NCBI GenBank assembly: GCA_024405415.1
Contig: JAKSOV010000002.1
Span: 1 to 64,000 of the forward strand
Reading direction: 5' to 3'
Source of the DNA: Akkermansia sp.
Lineage (GTDB): Bacteria; Verrucomicrobiota; Verrucomicrobiia; Verrucomicrobiales; Akkermansiaceae
DNA length: 64,000 nucleotides
Part shown: piece after piece, positions 49,677 through 58,922 of the stretch
Numbering within the stretch: the first letter of the stretch is position 1
How the letters are laid out: each line of letters begins with the position of its first letter
The notes under the pieces: model-generated
Databases searched by the model: none
What the model was told of the DNA's origin: nothing
The model's input: only the letters and a program-made list of their open reading frames with translations
Program-made: the position numbers and the translations under genes

Positions 49677-52600
49677 ATGGCCTTTACCCACCTCCACGTT
49701 CACACCGAGTATTCCCTGCTCGATGGCATGATTCACACCAAGGACCTCATCAAGCGTTGCGCTGAGTTGGGGATGAGCTCCGTCGCCATCACGGACCACG
49801 GCAACGTGTTCGCGGCCATTGAGTTCATGGTGAACGTGAAGAAGCACAACAAGGGCATTCTGGAGTGGAACAAGGAGCACCCCGATGAGAAAAAGCCCGT
49901 TTTTAAGCCCATTCTCGGCTGCGAGGTGTATGTCTCCCCCACCCCGCTGGATGTGAAGAAGCAAATTCCCGGCCGCCAGAAGTACTGCCACCTCGTGCTG
50001 CTCTGCGAGAACAACATCGGCTGGGCGAACCTCATCAAAATCGTCTCCCGCGGGCATTTGGAAGGTTTTTACTACAAGCCCCGCATCGACTACGACACCC
50101 TGCGCGAGTTCAGCAAGGGGCTCATCTGCCTCACGGGCTGTATCTCCGGCCCCATGCAGGAGTGGATTCTCAAGGATGAGCCCGAGAAGGCCGAAGAGAT
50201 TCTGCTGCAACTGCGCGACATTTTCGGCAAAGACAACCTTTTCGTGGAGCTCCAGGACCACGAGCTGCCCGAGGAGCGCAAGTGTACGCCCGAGCTGGTG
50301 CGTCTCGCCCGCAAGCACGATGTGCCGCTGGTGGTGACGAACGATGCCCACTTCCTGAAGGAGGACGACTACGACGCGCATGACATCCTCATCTGCGTGG
50401 GCACGGGCAACAAGCGCATGGACGGCAAGCGCATGCGCTACCCCCGCAGCGTGTACTTCAAGAGCGAGGAGGAGATGCGCGCCCTCTTCCCCGAGTACCC
50501 CGATGCTTACGAGAACACGAACGTCATCGCGGAACGCTGCAACACCTCCATCAAGCTGGACTCCACCTCCACCGAACGTTACCCCGAGTTCGCCACGCCC
50601 GACGGTTCGCCCCGCGAGGAGTACCTCCGTAAAATCTGCTTCGAGGGTCTGAAGGAGCGCTACCCCGATGTCAGCCCCGAACGCTGGCAGGAGCTTTCCA
50701 CCCGCTTGGACTACGAGCTGAGCATCATCAACATGCTCCGCTTCCCGAGCTACTTCCTCATCACCGCCGACTTCATCAACTGGGCGAAGGACCACGACAT
50801 CCCCGTGGGACCCGGTCGTGGTTCGGCCGCCGGTTCGCTGGTGGCCTATGTGATGAAAATCACCAACATCGACCCCTTCAAGTTCAGCCTCATCTTCGAG
50901 CGATTCCTGAACCCCGAACGCGTCAGCCCGCCCGATATCGACATCGACTTCTGCCAGAGCCGCCGCCCCGAGGTGATTGAATACGTGCGCCAGAAGTACG
51001 GCGAACGCGCCGTGACGCACATCATCACCTACGGCACCATGGGCGCGAAATCCGTCATCAAGGACGTAGCGCGCGTGATGGACATGAGCTTTGCGGACTC
51101 CGATAAAATCGCCAAACTCATTGAAAGCGGCCCCGGTGTGACGCTGGACACCGCGTGGAAGGCCAGCGAAGACCTCCGCAACCTCGTGGAGGGCGACCCG
51201 ACCTACCGCGAAATCTGGGACTTCGGCAAGAAGCTGGAGGGCACCGTCCGCAACGTGGGCATGCATGCCGCCGGCGTGGTCATCGGTGACCGCGCACTGG
51301 ATGACTACGTGGCGCTCACGCGCGACGACCTCAGCAACCCCAAGGGCGAAGTGGTGGCCCAGTGCGACATGGGCGCCATTTACAACGCAGGTCTGCTGAA
51401 GATGGACTTCCTCGGCCTCAAGACCCTGACGGTGATGAAGGATGCGGAACGCTATGTGCGCTGGCGCGTGCCGAACTTCCGCTACGATTCCGTGGACATT
51501 CAGGACGCGGAGACGCTGGCGCTGCTCAACCGCGGCGAGACCATGGGCGTGTTCCAGCTGGAATCCGGCGGCATGGTGGACACCTGCAAACGCTACGGTA
51601 TCGACAACATCGAAGACATCATCGCCCTGCTTGCCCTCTACCGCCCCGGTGCCATGCAGTTCATGGACGACATGATTGCCGTGAAGAAGGGGCTCAAGGA
51701 AGCGGAGTACGAGCACCCGCTGCTGGAGACCGTCTCGGGCATTACCTACGGCGTGATGATTTATCAGGAGCAGGTGCAGGCCGCCGCCAAGCTGCTCGCG
51801 GGCTACACCCTCGGCGGTGCTGACTTGCTGCGCCGCGCCATGGGCCACAAGGACATGCAGGAAATGGCGGAGCAGCGCAAACGCTTCGTGAAGGGCTGCT
51901 GGGATGTCAACCAAATTGACGAAAAGACCGCCAACGCCATTTTCGATAAAATCCAAAAATTCGCAGGGTACGGTTTCAACAAGTCGCACTCCGCCTGCTA
52001 CGGCCACATCTCCTACTGGACGGCGTACCTGAAGGCGCACTACCCCGTGGAATTCTTCTGCGGCATCATGTCCAACGAATCCACGAACGAGAAAATCGGC
52101 GTGTACATTCAGGAGGTGAACCGTCTCGGCATCGAGGTGCTGGGGCCCTGCGTGAACCACTCCGCCGTGAAGTTCCAGCCCGAAACCATGCCCAACGGCA
52201 AGCTCGCCGTGCGCTTCGGGCTCGCCTCGGTGAAGAGTATGAGCTCGGAAACCGTGCGTGTCATCGTGGAGGAGCGCGAGAAGAACGGGCCCTACAAGAG
52301 CCTTGAAGATTTTTGTTATCGCATTCCCCCGCAGGCCGTGCGCCGCAACCAGATTGAAGTGCTGGTGCAGTGCGGTGCCTTCGACTGGATGCACGAGTGC
52401 CGCGCCCAGATGTTCGACAGCATTGAGCAGTGCCTCAACGGTGCCTCCACCGTCCACAAGGACAACGAAATCGGCCAGATGGCGCTCTTCGACATGACCA
52501 GCTCCGATGTCACCCCTGAGCGCGACAAGATTCTCCAAGAGTGGCCCAAGAGCGAGCGTCTGGACCAGGAAAAGTTCCTGACGGGTGCGTACTTCACGGG

Positions 52601-53192
52601 CAACCCGCTGGACAGCATGCGCGGCATCATCGACAACCCGAAGTTTGTCCGCATCGGTGCCATGCCCGACATGGACGCGGAGGAGCTGCGCGGCGTGCAG
52701 GATGTCGCGGGCATGCTCCGCGCCGTCTCCATCAAAGCCAGCAAGAGCAGCGGGCAAAAGTTCGCCGTCATCACGGTGGAAGATTTCACGGGCAGCTGTG
52801 AATGCCTCGTCTGGGGCAAGGCATACGATGAAGCCTCCAAAATCGAAGGCCTGCTGGAAGTCGGCAACTTCGTGCAGATTCGCGCCCGCATCTCAGACGA
52901 CGAGAAGACGGGCGGCAAGAAGGTGTCCGCCAACAAGGTGGAGCAGCTCGGCACGCGCCGCCACGGCGGGGCAGCCAAGAGCAATTTCTACGAAATCGTG
53001 CTCAACACGGCGCGCCACGATGCGGGCGACCTCGACCTCATCAAAACCGTGCTGCAGAAATACCCCGGCAAGACGCCCGTGCACCTCATCTTCCGCAACT
53101 CGCTGGGCAACCGCGCCACCGTGGAGCTGGGCGAGCGCTACTGCGTGGCCCCCTGCCCCAAGCTGGATGAAGAACTCTCCCTCTATTCCTGA
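49677..53192 (+). CDS. dnaE: DNA polymerase III alpha subunit DnaE
   Basis: Main replicative polymerase, 1171 residues from the ATG at 49677. The PHP domain (HLHVHTEYSLLDGM, AITDHGNVFA) starts the protein. The catalytic centre has VGPGRGSAAGSLVAYVM and PDIDIDFCQSRRPEVIEYV, then the fingers and a helix-hairpin region, and an OB fold near 1000-1080 (FAVITVEDFTGSCECLVWG). The promoter CTGACA-17-TATACT ends 13 nt before the start. An in-frame start at 49632 would lie ahead of this promoter and is rejected. The stop overlaps the next ATG (TGATG). Confidence 0.97.
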   Translation: MAFTHLHVHTEYSLLDGMIHTKDLIKRCAELGMSSVAITDHGNVFAAIEFMVNVKKHNKGILEWNKEHPDEKKPVFKPILGCEVYVSPTPLDVKKQIPGRQKYCHLVLLCENNIGWANLIKIVSRGHLEGFYYKPRIDYDTLREFSKGLICLTGCISGPMQEWILKDEPEKAEEILLQLRDIFGKDNLFVELQDHELPEERKCTPELVRLARKHDVPLVVTNDAHFLKEDDYDAHDILICVGTGNKRMDGKRMRYPRSVYFKSEEEMRALFPEYPDAYENTNVIAERCNTSIKLDSTSTERYPEFATPDGSPREEYLRKICFEGLKERYPDVSPERWQELSTRLDYELSIINMLRFPSYFLITADFINWAKDHDIPVGPGRGSAAGSLVAYVMKITNIDPFKFSLIFERFLNPERVSPPDIDIDFCQSRRPEVIEYVRQKYGERAVTHIITYGTMGAKSVIKDVARVMDMSFADSDKIAKLIESGPGVTLDTAWKASEDLRNLVEGDPTYREIWDFGKKLEGTVRNVGMHAAGVVIGDRALDDYVALTRDDLSNPKGEVVAQCDMGAIYNAGLLKMDFLGLKTLTVMKDAERYVRWRVPNFRYDSVDIQDAETLALLNRGETMGVFQLESGGMVDTCKRYGIDNIEDIIALLALYRPGAMQFMDDMIAVKKGLKEAEYEHPLLETVSGITYGVMIYQEQVQAAAKLLAGYTLGGADLLRRAMGHKDMQEMAEQRKRFVKGCWDVNQIDEKTANAIFDKIQKFAGYGFNKSHSACYGHISYWTAYLKAHYPVEFFCGIMSNESTNEKIGVYIQEVNRLGIEVLGPCVNHSAVKFQPETMPNGKLAVRFGLASVKSMSSETVRVIVEEREKNGPYKSLEDFCYRIPPQAVRRNQIEVLVQCGAFDWMHECRAQMFDSIEQCLNGASTVHKDNEIGQMALFDMTSSDVTPERDKILQEWPKSERLDQEKFLTGAYFTGNPLDSMRGIIDNPKFVRIGAMPDMDAEELRGVQDVAGMLRAVSIKASKSSGQKFAVITVEDFTGSCECLVWGKAYDEASKIEGLLEVGNFVQIRARISDDEKTGGKKVSANKVEQLGTRRHGGAAKSNFYEIVLNTARHDAGDLDLIKTVLQKYPGKTPVHLIFRNSLGNRATVELGERYCVAPCPKLDEELSLYS

Positions 53193-54331
53193 TGAACCGC
53201 CAAACGCTCAAGCTCGCCATCCTCACCCTGCTCCTCGGCTTTGCCGTGGGGATGCTGCTGCCGCAGCTGAAGAAGGGTGAGTGGAAAGAGTGGTTTGCCG
53301 AGGAAGAGCCTGCCATTACCCTGCCGGAGGGAGAACTGGTGAGCGATGCCTTCTCCATCAAGCTCCTGCAAACGGCACTGCAAACGCCGGAATACCCCGT
53401 GACCTACGTCTGCCCCGCCGCCATGACAGCAGCGTTGCATGAGATAGAAACGTTGAGCAAGGGGGCGGCTATCGAGCAGATTCAAGCGCTGGGACTTAGC
53501 TCGCAGAACAGCTCTACGGCAGAAATCTATCTCTTATCGGCTATGGACGCCGATTTGCCGAATTTTAACGGAAAAGGAACACTCTTGCCGCTTCCGTTCC
53601 GCAGCAACTATCCGGAAGCCGTCAGCACCTTTAACTCCTTCTTCGGCTTTTCTGCCGCCGATTCTGCCAACACATCCCCCGACACCCGTTTCTTCATGGC
53701 AACCCGTACCGTGGGAAACGCTGTTTTTCGCGTGCCGTTCTATGCAGCAGACAGTAAAACGGGCGATTTTGAGAACGCCGACGGCGGTATACCCGCCGTG
53801 CGCCTGATGCGCCGTTGCGGACAATTCCGCACCGCGGAGGCCGCGGACGGATCATGGAAAGCCGTCGCGCTGATGTTGGACAACAGCCGTGCCGATGCTG
53901 CCCTCGTTGCCGTGTTGCCGCAAGGCAATGTCCGCGACTTTGCGCTCTCCCTGAATCCCTCTATACTGAGTGACATCCGCCGCGCTCTGGCCGAAAGCAC
54001 CCCGCAGGAACTCACGGTGGAAATGCCGAAGCTACACCTCTCTGTCGGTGTCCGCGACAGCGCGTCCCTGTTGCAAGCCCTGGGCGTCACCGCGCCCTTT
54101 GATATCCGATTGGCTGACTTTTCCGTTATCACCTCGGAGAAGGTTGCGCTCAACGCCCTTGCGGAGAGCCTCAGTATCGTTCTGCCGGAGGAGGCGGACA
54201 GGCCCGCTGATATCCCCTCCCCCGACAGCGGGGCCCCCTTGTTCTCGCTGACACGCCCCTTCCTCTGGTTCGCAGGAGATTTGACCACCCCCGCCCCGCC
54301 CGCCGTGCTCGGCATCGTGGAAAATCTGTGA
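53192..54331 (+). CDS. divergent serpin-like protein
   Basis: 379 residues with an N-terminal membrane anchor or signal (LAILTLLLGFAVGMLLPQL). The serpin fold is suggested along the whole length: YVCPAAMTAALHEIETLSKGA (helix B region), PAVRLMRRCGQFRTAE, ALVAVLPQGNVRDFALSL, VEMPKLHLSVGVRDSASLLQALGV, and the C-terminal TRPFLWFAGDLTTPAPPAVLGIVENL, close to the serpin signature. The reactive-loop segment between LSIVLPEEA and TRPF is short and lacks the EEGTEAAA hinge, so inhibition of a protease is doubtful. It starts on the last base of the dnaE stop. Confidence 0.75.
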   Translation: MNRQTLKLAILTLLLGFAVGMLLPQLKKGEWKEWFAEEEPAITLPEGELVSDAFSIKLLQTALQTPEYPVTYVCPAAMTAALHEIETLSKGAAIEQIQALGLSSQNSSTAEIYLLSAMDADLPNFNGKGTLLPLPFRSNYPEAVSTFNSFFGFSAADSANTSPDTRFFMATRTVGNAVFRVPFYAADSKTGDFENADGGIPAVRLMRRCGQFRTAEAADGSWKAVALMLDNSRADAALVAVLPQGNVRDFALSLNPSILSDIRRALAESTPQELTVEMPKLHLSVGVRDSASLLQALGVTAPFDIRLADFSVITSEKVALNALAESLSIVLPEEADRPADIPSPDSGAPLFSLTRPFLWFAGDLTTPAPPAVLGIVENL

Positions 54332-54436
54332 GGTAGCAGGGATTTGTGCCGCCTTTCCCCCTTGTTTTTGTCATTTTTTTACAAAAAGCTCACATTTTTT
54401 CCGTCAAAAGGGGTAGACGCCTCGCGGGAGCTGTTG

Positions 54437-54442
54437 TAAGAT
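54437..54442 (+). promoter_or_regulatory. birA -10 box
   Basis: TAAGAT lies 6 nt before the GTG start at 54449; a weak -35, TAGACG, is 17 bp upstream. No Shine-Dalgarno sequence fits in the gap. Confidence 0.5.
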
Positions 54443-54448
54443 AAGAGC

Positions 54449-55174
54449 GTGAACATCCGTTGGAAAGTACAGGAACTGGCTGAGTGTGAATCTACGTTCA
54501 ATGTCGCGCGCAAACTCCCGGCGTGGAGCGTGGTGAGCTGCGACCACCAGACCAAGGGACGCGGCCGTTTCAACCGTGAGTGGTTCGGCACGACCGGCGG
54601 CCTGTGGGCTACCTACAATGTTCCCATCGACCCCAAGGCCACGCGACACTGGGGTCTCCTGCCCCTCGTCGCCGGCGCCGCCATCATGGACTCGCTGAAG
54701 GCATACAAGATTCCCGGCCTGCGCCTGCGCTGGCCGAATGACGTGCTGGTCGGCAAATCCAAGCTCGCGGGCATCCTGGTCGAGCGCCCCTCTGCCACCA
54801 TGGCTTCCATCGGCATCGGCCTCAACATGCACAATGACATCCGCCCGCTGGAGGGTGTCACGCTGGACCCCACCACGCGCCTCGCCGATCTCATCTCCCC
54901 CTGCCCCTCGGCCAAGAAGTTCCGCACCATCCTCGGCGACAGCATCGCCGAAATCTTCCACTACTTCGTGGACGGCGGTCTGGAGGCCATTACGCCCATG
55001 CTGGAGGCTGCATGGGGGGAACCCAAGCCTGTGGTTGCCATCACAGACACAGAGCGCATCTGTGGTCATTTCGCGGGAGTGGAGCAGGACGGCTCCCCCA
55101 TTCTCCGCAAGGCGGACGGCACCCTTATCACTGTGCCCGGCATCACCGTGAACCGCCTGAAAGAGCTGATTTGA
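54449..55174 (+). CDS. birA: biotin-[acetyl-CoA-carboxylase] ligase BirA
   Basis: Attaches biotin to the carrier protein of acetyl-CoA carboxylase. The 241 residues start with GTG. The biotinyl-AMP site GRGRFNREWF and RLRWPNDVLVGKSKLAGILVE are clear, and a C-terminal SH3-like part follows (GSPILRKADGTLITVPGITV). The N-terminal helix-turn-helix of regulatory BirA is absent, so it should be a ligase only. The terminator at 55196-55229 follows. Confidence 0.95.
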   Translation: MNIRWKVQELAECESTFNVARKLPAWSVVSCDHQTKGRGRFNREWFGTTGGLWATYNVPIDPKATRHWGLLPLVAGAAIMDSLKAYKIPGLRLRWPNDVLVGKSKLAGILVERPSATMASIGIGLNMHNDIRPLEGVTLDPTTRLADLISPCPSAKKFRTILGDSIAEIFHYFVDGGLEAITPMLEAAWGEPKPVVAITDTERICGHFAGVEQDGSPILRKADGTLITVPGITVNRLKELI

Positions 55175-55195
55175 CAGTCCCCTTATTCCCTTGAA

Positions 55196-55229
55196 AAAGC
55201 GGCACCCCGAGAAGGAGTGCCGCTTTTTT
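55196..55229 (+). terminator. terminator of birA
   Basis: AAAGCGGCAC and GTGCCGCTTT form a 10-bp stem around CCCGAGAAGGA, then TTT. It lies 21 bp after the stop. Confidence 0.88.
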
Positions 55230-55236
55230 CGCGCAC

Positions 55237-55272
55237 AAAAACGGTCTGCAACCCGAATCGGGTGCAGACCGT
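55237..55272 (-). terminator. terminator of the micro-protein gene
   Basis: ACGGTCTGCA and TGCAGACCGT form the outer stem, with CCCGA/TCGGG inside. On the minus strand TTTT follows. It stands back to back with the birA terminator. Confidence 0.82.
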
Positions 55273-55317
55273 GAGGAAAGACAGCGTCGCTTTGCGGACG
55301 TGGCCCAAGCGCGCAGC

Positions 55318-55422
55318 TTAGGACTTGTAACGCAAACGCTTCTTGTGGCGGTTCTGGCGCATGCGCTTGCTGCGCTTGTGCTTGTTGATCTTGGCCTTAC
55401 GTCTCTTCTTAAGCGATCCCAT
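55318..55422 (-). CDS. 34-residue AURKAIP1/COX24-domain ribosomal micro-protein
   Basis: Very short and strongly basic: begins MGSLKKRRKAKINKHK and continues with RSKRMRQNRHKKR. This is the AURKAIP1/COX24 (mS38) pattern, LKKRRxKxxKHKxxKRxRxxR, found in small-subunit proteins of mitochondria and in micro-proteins of mycobacterial (bS22) and other bacterial ribosomes. A ribosomal role is inferred from the family. It has its own terminator and starts about 100 bp from the HAD-family gene; 55423-55520 holds no other gene. The gene is easy to miss because of its length. Confidence 0.88.
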   Translation of the reverse strand: MGSLKKRRKAKINKHKRSKRMRQNRHKKRLRYKS

Positions 55423-55520
55423 AATGGTTTATGATTTCGGAGTTAAGTTCTCTTTGGGAGAATGATCGGCAACGCGGGGTGCGTTACGGCGGAATATATA
55501 AACCTTTTTTAACTAAAAAG

Positions 55521-56372
55521 TCAAGCCGAAACAGACATTTGCTGACATTTTATGCCCCTTTTCTCCTCCGCGGGCTGCACGCATTCCGCAAACCAGCGCT
55601 TCAGGAGTCCGCACACACCGGGTTCTGACGAGACATGACCGCCCTGCGCCCGCACCCAAGAGATGATTTCGGGATGCGCATCGGCAGGGCAACCGAAATA
55701 GGCCCCGGGGAAACGGCAAAAGACATCGAGGTCGTTGTGACCGTCCCCCATGGCAAAGAGATGTTCGGGGGATACCGCCCATTGCTCCATCACATAGGCC
55801 AGCGCCGTGGCCTTGTTGTAGCGGGCGTCCGACAGGCGCATGAAACGGCTCGCGCGCTGCATGGCTACTCCCGGCTGCGCATCCACAAAGGGTTGCAGCA
55901 ACGGCGCAATGCCGTCCATGGTAGCCGAGTCTACAGCTTGGACGGAAAGCGGGTCATTGGGGGCGAAACACCACTCCCACTCGGGGTGCAGCTGCGCGAC
56001 GCGCTCCATCTCCGCCGACAGCGCGGGCGAGAGCGTGCGGCGCAGAACGGCGTTGGCCTCATAACTCTCTCGGTTGAAATCAACAGCGGGACACACACGC
56101 CCCCGCGCATCCGCCAGATAGGCAAAGCGCTCGGTCGTGCAGATGAAGTCCGGCAAAGCTGATAGGCAGGGTAACAATTCCTCGCAAAGGTAGCCGAGGC
56201 TGCGCCCCGTGTTGATGCCCCAGCGGACGCCATAAGGGCGCCATGCCGCCATCAGCTCGAGAAATTCCGCGGAAACAGGTGCGCCGACCGGGCTGCGCAG
56301 CGTGCCGTCATAATCCAGTGCAATCAGCCAACGGCAGGGCCCGGGAAAAACGACGGATTGACCGGGCAACAT
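55521..56372 (-). CDS. HAD-family phosphatase
   Basis: 283 residues from the ATG at 56372, which leaves a 10-bp gap from the gene upstream; the alternative ATG at 56399 would overlap it. Motif I is LDYDGTL, and motif IV is GDGHNDLDVF with the sugar-phosphatase (Cof/SPP-like) form. A cap domain lies between. Substrates of this class are sugar phosphates. It is the last gene of the argJ-containing minus-strand operon. Confidence 0.88.
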   Translation of the reverse strand: MLPGQSVVFPGPCRWLIALDYDGTLRSPVGAPVSAEFLELMAAWRPYGVRWGINTGRSLGYLCEELLPCLSALPDFICTTERFAYLADARGRVCPAVDFNRESYEANAVLRRTLSPALSAEMERVAQLHPEWEWCFAPNDPLSVQAVDSATMDGIAPLLQPFVDAQPGVAMQRASRFMRLSDARYNKATALAYVMEQWAVSPEHLFAMGDGHNDLDVFCRFPGAYFGCPADAHPEIISWVRAQGGHVSSEPGVCGLLKRWFAECVQPAEEKRGIKCQQMSVSA

Positions 56373-56382
56373 GTCCCCTTCC

Positions 56383-57780
56383 TCAACGCTTCTTGCCATT
56401 TTTAGGGGCGGGCTTCTTGGCGTTATTCTTCATGCGCCGCAGCGCTGCGGCCCCTGCCTTGGATGTCGTCTTTGCCGCGGGCTTGGCAGCCGAAGAGGCC
56501 GCAGGCTTCTTAGCGGCATCGGCGGGCATGGAACCGGGAATTTCGGGAATGATGGCTTCCGTCTGTTTCAGCACGAAAGGCTCGGGCTTAGCAACCTCCT
56601 TCAGCATGACGGCGGCGGTTTGCGGAGCGCGCACGCCGCGGGAAAGCTGCGCAGCGACCGTCGAATTGAGGTCTACCTTGTAATTCTTATCCACGGCACC
56701 TTCGGGCATCTCTTCACCGCCCTTGCGCATGTGGATTTCCACGCGGCGGTTGAGTTCCTGTTGCTCCTTGGGCAGCGTCACATCGGCCAGCGGCTGGTGA
56801 CAGGCGCAGGAGCGGATGTAGACGTATTGCACGGGTATATTGTTGGCCAGCAGCCATTCGCGCACGGCAGCAGCGCGCTGCAAACCGAGCAAGGCATTGT
56901 AATCCTCGCCGCCGAGACTGTCCGTGTGACCTTCAATGAGGAAGTAGGTCTGCGGATTCTTCTGAATGAGCGCCGCGAGCTGCAGCATGGTGATACGCGC
57001 CGAGTTGCGCAGCTTGCTCTCGTTGAAACCGAAGAGCACATCCGCCCCCAGTCGGGCTACGCCGGATTTCGAGCCGGGGTCCTCCTCCCCCATCAGCTCA
57101 GAAAGGCTGCGGGTATCCGCAGGCATCTCCTGCCCGTGTGAGGCGGCGCTTTCGCGCAGCTCTCGTTCCACGGTGTCGGTAGCCTCGGCCAATTCCTCGG
57201 GCTGAGCATCAGCCTTGGCAATCACATCGTTGGCGTTCACGGGCATGGGTTCCGCAACGGCGAGTTCCTGTGGCGGCAACGGCTCGGTGTGGAAGGCGGA
57301 TGCGTCGAGCTGCGTCGGGGCCATGGCCTCCATATCCGCAGCGCTGTTGTCCTCTGTCACCACGGGTTTAGGCACGGCGATTTCCGTCTTACCCGGGGCC
57401 ATATCCAGCTCGTCCATCTGCACATCCAGAAGGTCGATTTCCGCGGGTTCATAGACGATTTCCTGCGGTTCGGGAGCGTCCTCGGGCGGCGCATCGGGGA
57501 CATTCTCCTCCATCTCGGGTTCCTCCTGACGCTTGACAACCACGCGAATTTCTTCGTCGTGTACCTTGGGCTTCAAATCATCGAGCGAAATCCCGGTGAG
57601 TGTAAAGACCACGGGGGCACAATACAGGAAGAGAAGATGCAGCACGCCGGCCCCCAGCGCCGCCCCCATGGCGATAGGGGTAATATCCCGCTGCCGCGCC
57701 AGTTCATAGCCGCGGCGGCGCCGGTTGCCGATTTTCGGCAAGGCGTGCATCTCAGGGTCGGTGAACTCAGCGTGTTTCAT
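56383..57780 (-). CDS. TonB-like membrane-anchored protein with OmpA peptidoglycan-binding domain
   Basis: 465 residues. A cytoplasmic basic start (RRRRGYELARQRD) leads to one membrane helix (about 36-60, PIAMGAALGAGVLHLLFLYC). A Pro/Glu-rich spacer of about 150 residues resembles TonB. The OmpA domain at 245-355 keeps the diaminopimelate-contact residues in EGHTDSLGGEDYNALLGLQRAAAVREWL. A basic Ala/Lys tail ends the protein. The layout suggests a tether between inner membrane and peptidoglycan. It follows the alpha/beta hydrolase-like gene by 21 bp. Confidence 0.85.
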   Translation of the reverse strand: MKHAEFTDPEMHALPKIGNRRRRGYELARQRDITPIAMGAALGAGVLHLLFLYCAPVVFTLTGISLDDLKPKVHDEEIRVVVKRQEEPEMEENVPDAPPEDAPEPQEIVYEPAEIDLLDVQMDELDMAPGKTEIAVPKPVVTEDNSAADMEAMAPTQLDASAFHTEPLPPQELAVAEPMPVNANDVIAKADAQPEELAEATDTVERELRESAASHGQEMPADTRSLSELMGEEDPGSKSGVARLGADVLFGFNESKLRNSARITMLQLAALIQKNPQTYFLIEGHTDSLGGEDYNALLGLQRAAAVREWLLANNIPVQYVYIRSCACHQPLADVTLPKEQQELNRRVEIHMRKGGEEMPEGAVDKNYKVDLNSTVAAQLSRGVRAPQTAAVMLKEVAKPEPFVLKQTEAIIPEIPGSMPADAAKKPAASSAAKPAAKTTSKAGAAALRRMKNNAKKPAPKNGKKR

Positions 57781-57801
57781 CTCTCGAAAAAAACAGGGAA
57801 C

Positions 57802-58914
57802 TTAAGGTGTAGCTCCTGCCGCCATGCGGGCAGGCATATTGCTGATACGCGGGGCTAAAACAGCATCCACCACGCAGGTGTCCAGCCAATGAATGACATC
57901 GACAATCGCGCTGTCCTCATCCTTGCACAGGGAGACCTCCACCTGCACCGTGCGGGCTTTCTCATCCGACCCTTCGCGGCGCACAACGGTGCGTGTATCG
58001 CAATCGGCGGCATCTCCGTCCGCGCGCAGCGTGCAAATTTCCTTATGCTCACAGGGCAAACGGCGGAAGAGCGTGATAGCGTCATCCAAATTGCTGATGG
58101 GGGAATCCTGCACCAGATTCAGCACCATGACGGGTACGTCCCGATTGATGGCCGAGGCGCTCTCCACGGGTGCCACGTCAAAGCTTTCGACACCCACCGT
58201 CTGGCTGATTTTGAGGTCCATGAGCAGTAGCGTGAGCGGCGCCAGCGGGGACTCCGGCATGCTGCGCTGCACGGAATGCCGCAGAGAGGCATAGGCATCG
58301 ATGGAGACCAAACCGCTGATGCGGGGCTCCGCCGCCGTCGCCTGCATGAGCAGCGAGGCTCCGTAACCCTGCCCCACGGCCACAATAACCGGGTCGGCTT
58401 TTTCGGACATGGCGCGCACGGCATCCAGCAGCGGCGCAACATCCTCGTGCTCGCGCAGACCATGGGTCGTGTAGGCGCGGCGGCTGTTGAGCCCGCGCGG
58501 CTCCCAAAGCACGCATTTCAGCCCCGCCGCCGTCAGCGATTCCGCCAGCGGCAGCGCCGAGAGAATACCGTGGTCCCAGTCCACGCAGACGAGCACGTAG
58601 TCAATTGCCTGTAGACGGGTAACCGGCTCAGCGGCTAAATGGCCCAACACCGAGAGCTGCCGGGAGGATTCCTCGCCGTCGCGCTCGGCCAGAACAGCTT
58701 GGACAGGCTGCCCGTCGTAGCCTTTAAAGATGAAGGGCTCCAGCCTGAGCCCGGCCGCCTTCTTCGGCAGCGTCGAGAAGCCGCGGTAGGAGGGGTTGGT
58801 GGGCACCAGAATAGGCTGCGCCAGCTCCTCCGCATAATTCCACAACGACACGCCGCCGTATCCTGCGGCAGCGAGCAGCAGGAGCAGCATGAGGTTGCGG
58901 AACAGGTGTTTCAT
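57802..58914 (-). CDS. alpha/beta-hydrolase-fold protein without catalytic serine
   Basis: 370 residues with an N-terminal membrane segment (LFRNLMLLLLLAAAGYGGVSLW). The fold is suggested by FIFKGYDGQPVQAVL, LKCVLWEPRGLNSRRAYTTHGLREHEDV and the nucleophile-elbow position, which reads VGQGYGASLL: a glycine replaces the usual serine. The chain continues with GLVSIDAYASLRHSV. A catalytic function is unlikely. It lies 8 bp after argJ. Confidence 0.72.
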   Translation of the reverse strand: MKHLFRNLMLLLLLAAAGYGGVSLWNYAEELAQPILVPTNPSYRGFSTLPKKAAGLRLEPFIFKGYDGQPVQAVLAERDGEESSRQLSVLGHLAAEPVTRLQAIDYVLVCVDWDHGILSALPLAESLTAAGLKCVLWEPRGLNSRRAYTTHGLREHEDVAPLLDAVRAMSEKADPVIVAVGQGYGASLLMQATAAEPRISGLVSIDAYASLRHSVQRSMPESPLAPLTLLLMDLKISQTVGVESFDVAPVESASAINRDVPVMVLNLVQDSPISNLDDAITLFRRLPCEHKEICTLRADGDAADCDTRTVVRREGSDEKARTVQVEVSLCKDEDSAIVDVIHWLDTCVVDAVLAPRISNMPARMAAGATP

Positions 58915-58922
58915 CGGGGCAA

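Noticed and set aside
49671-52757. A minus-strand open frame of about 1000 codons
   Set aside because: It is fully antisense to dnaE, with low-complexity His/Val/Leu-rich content and no family motif.
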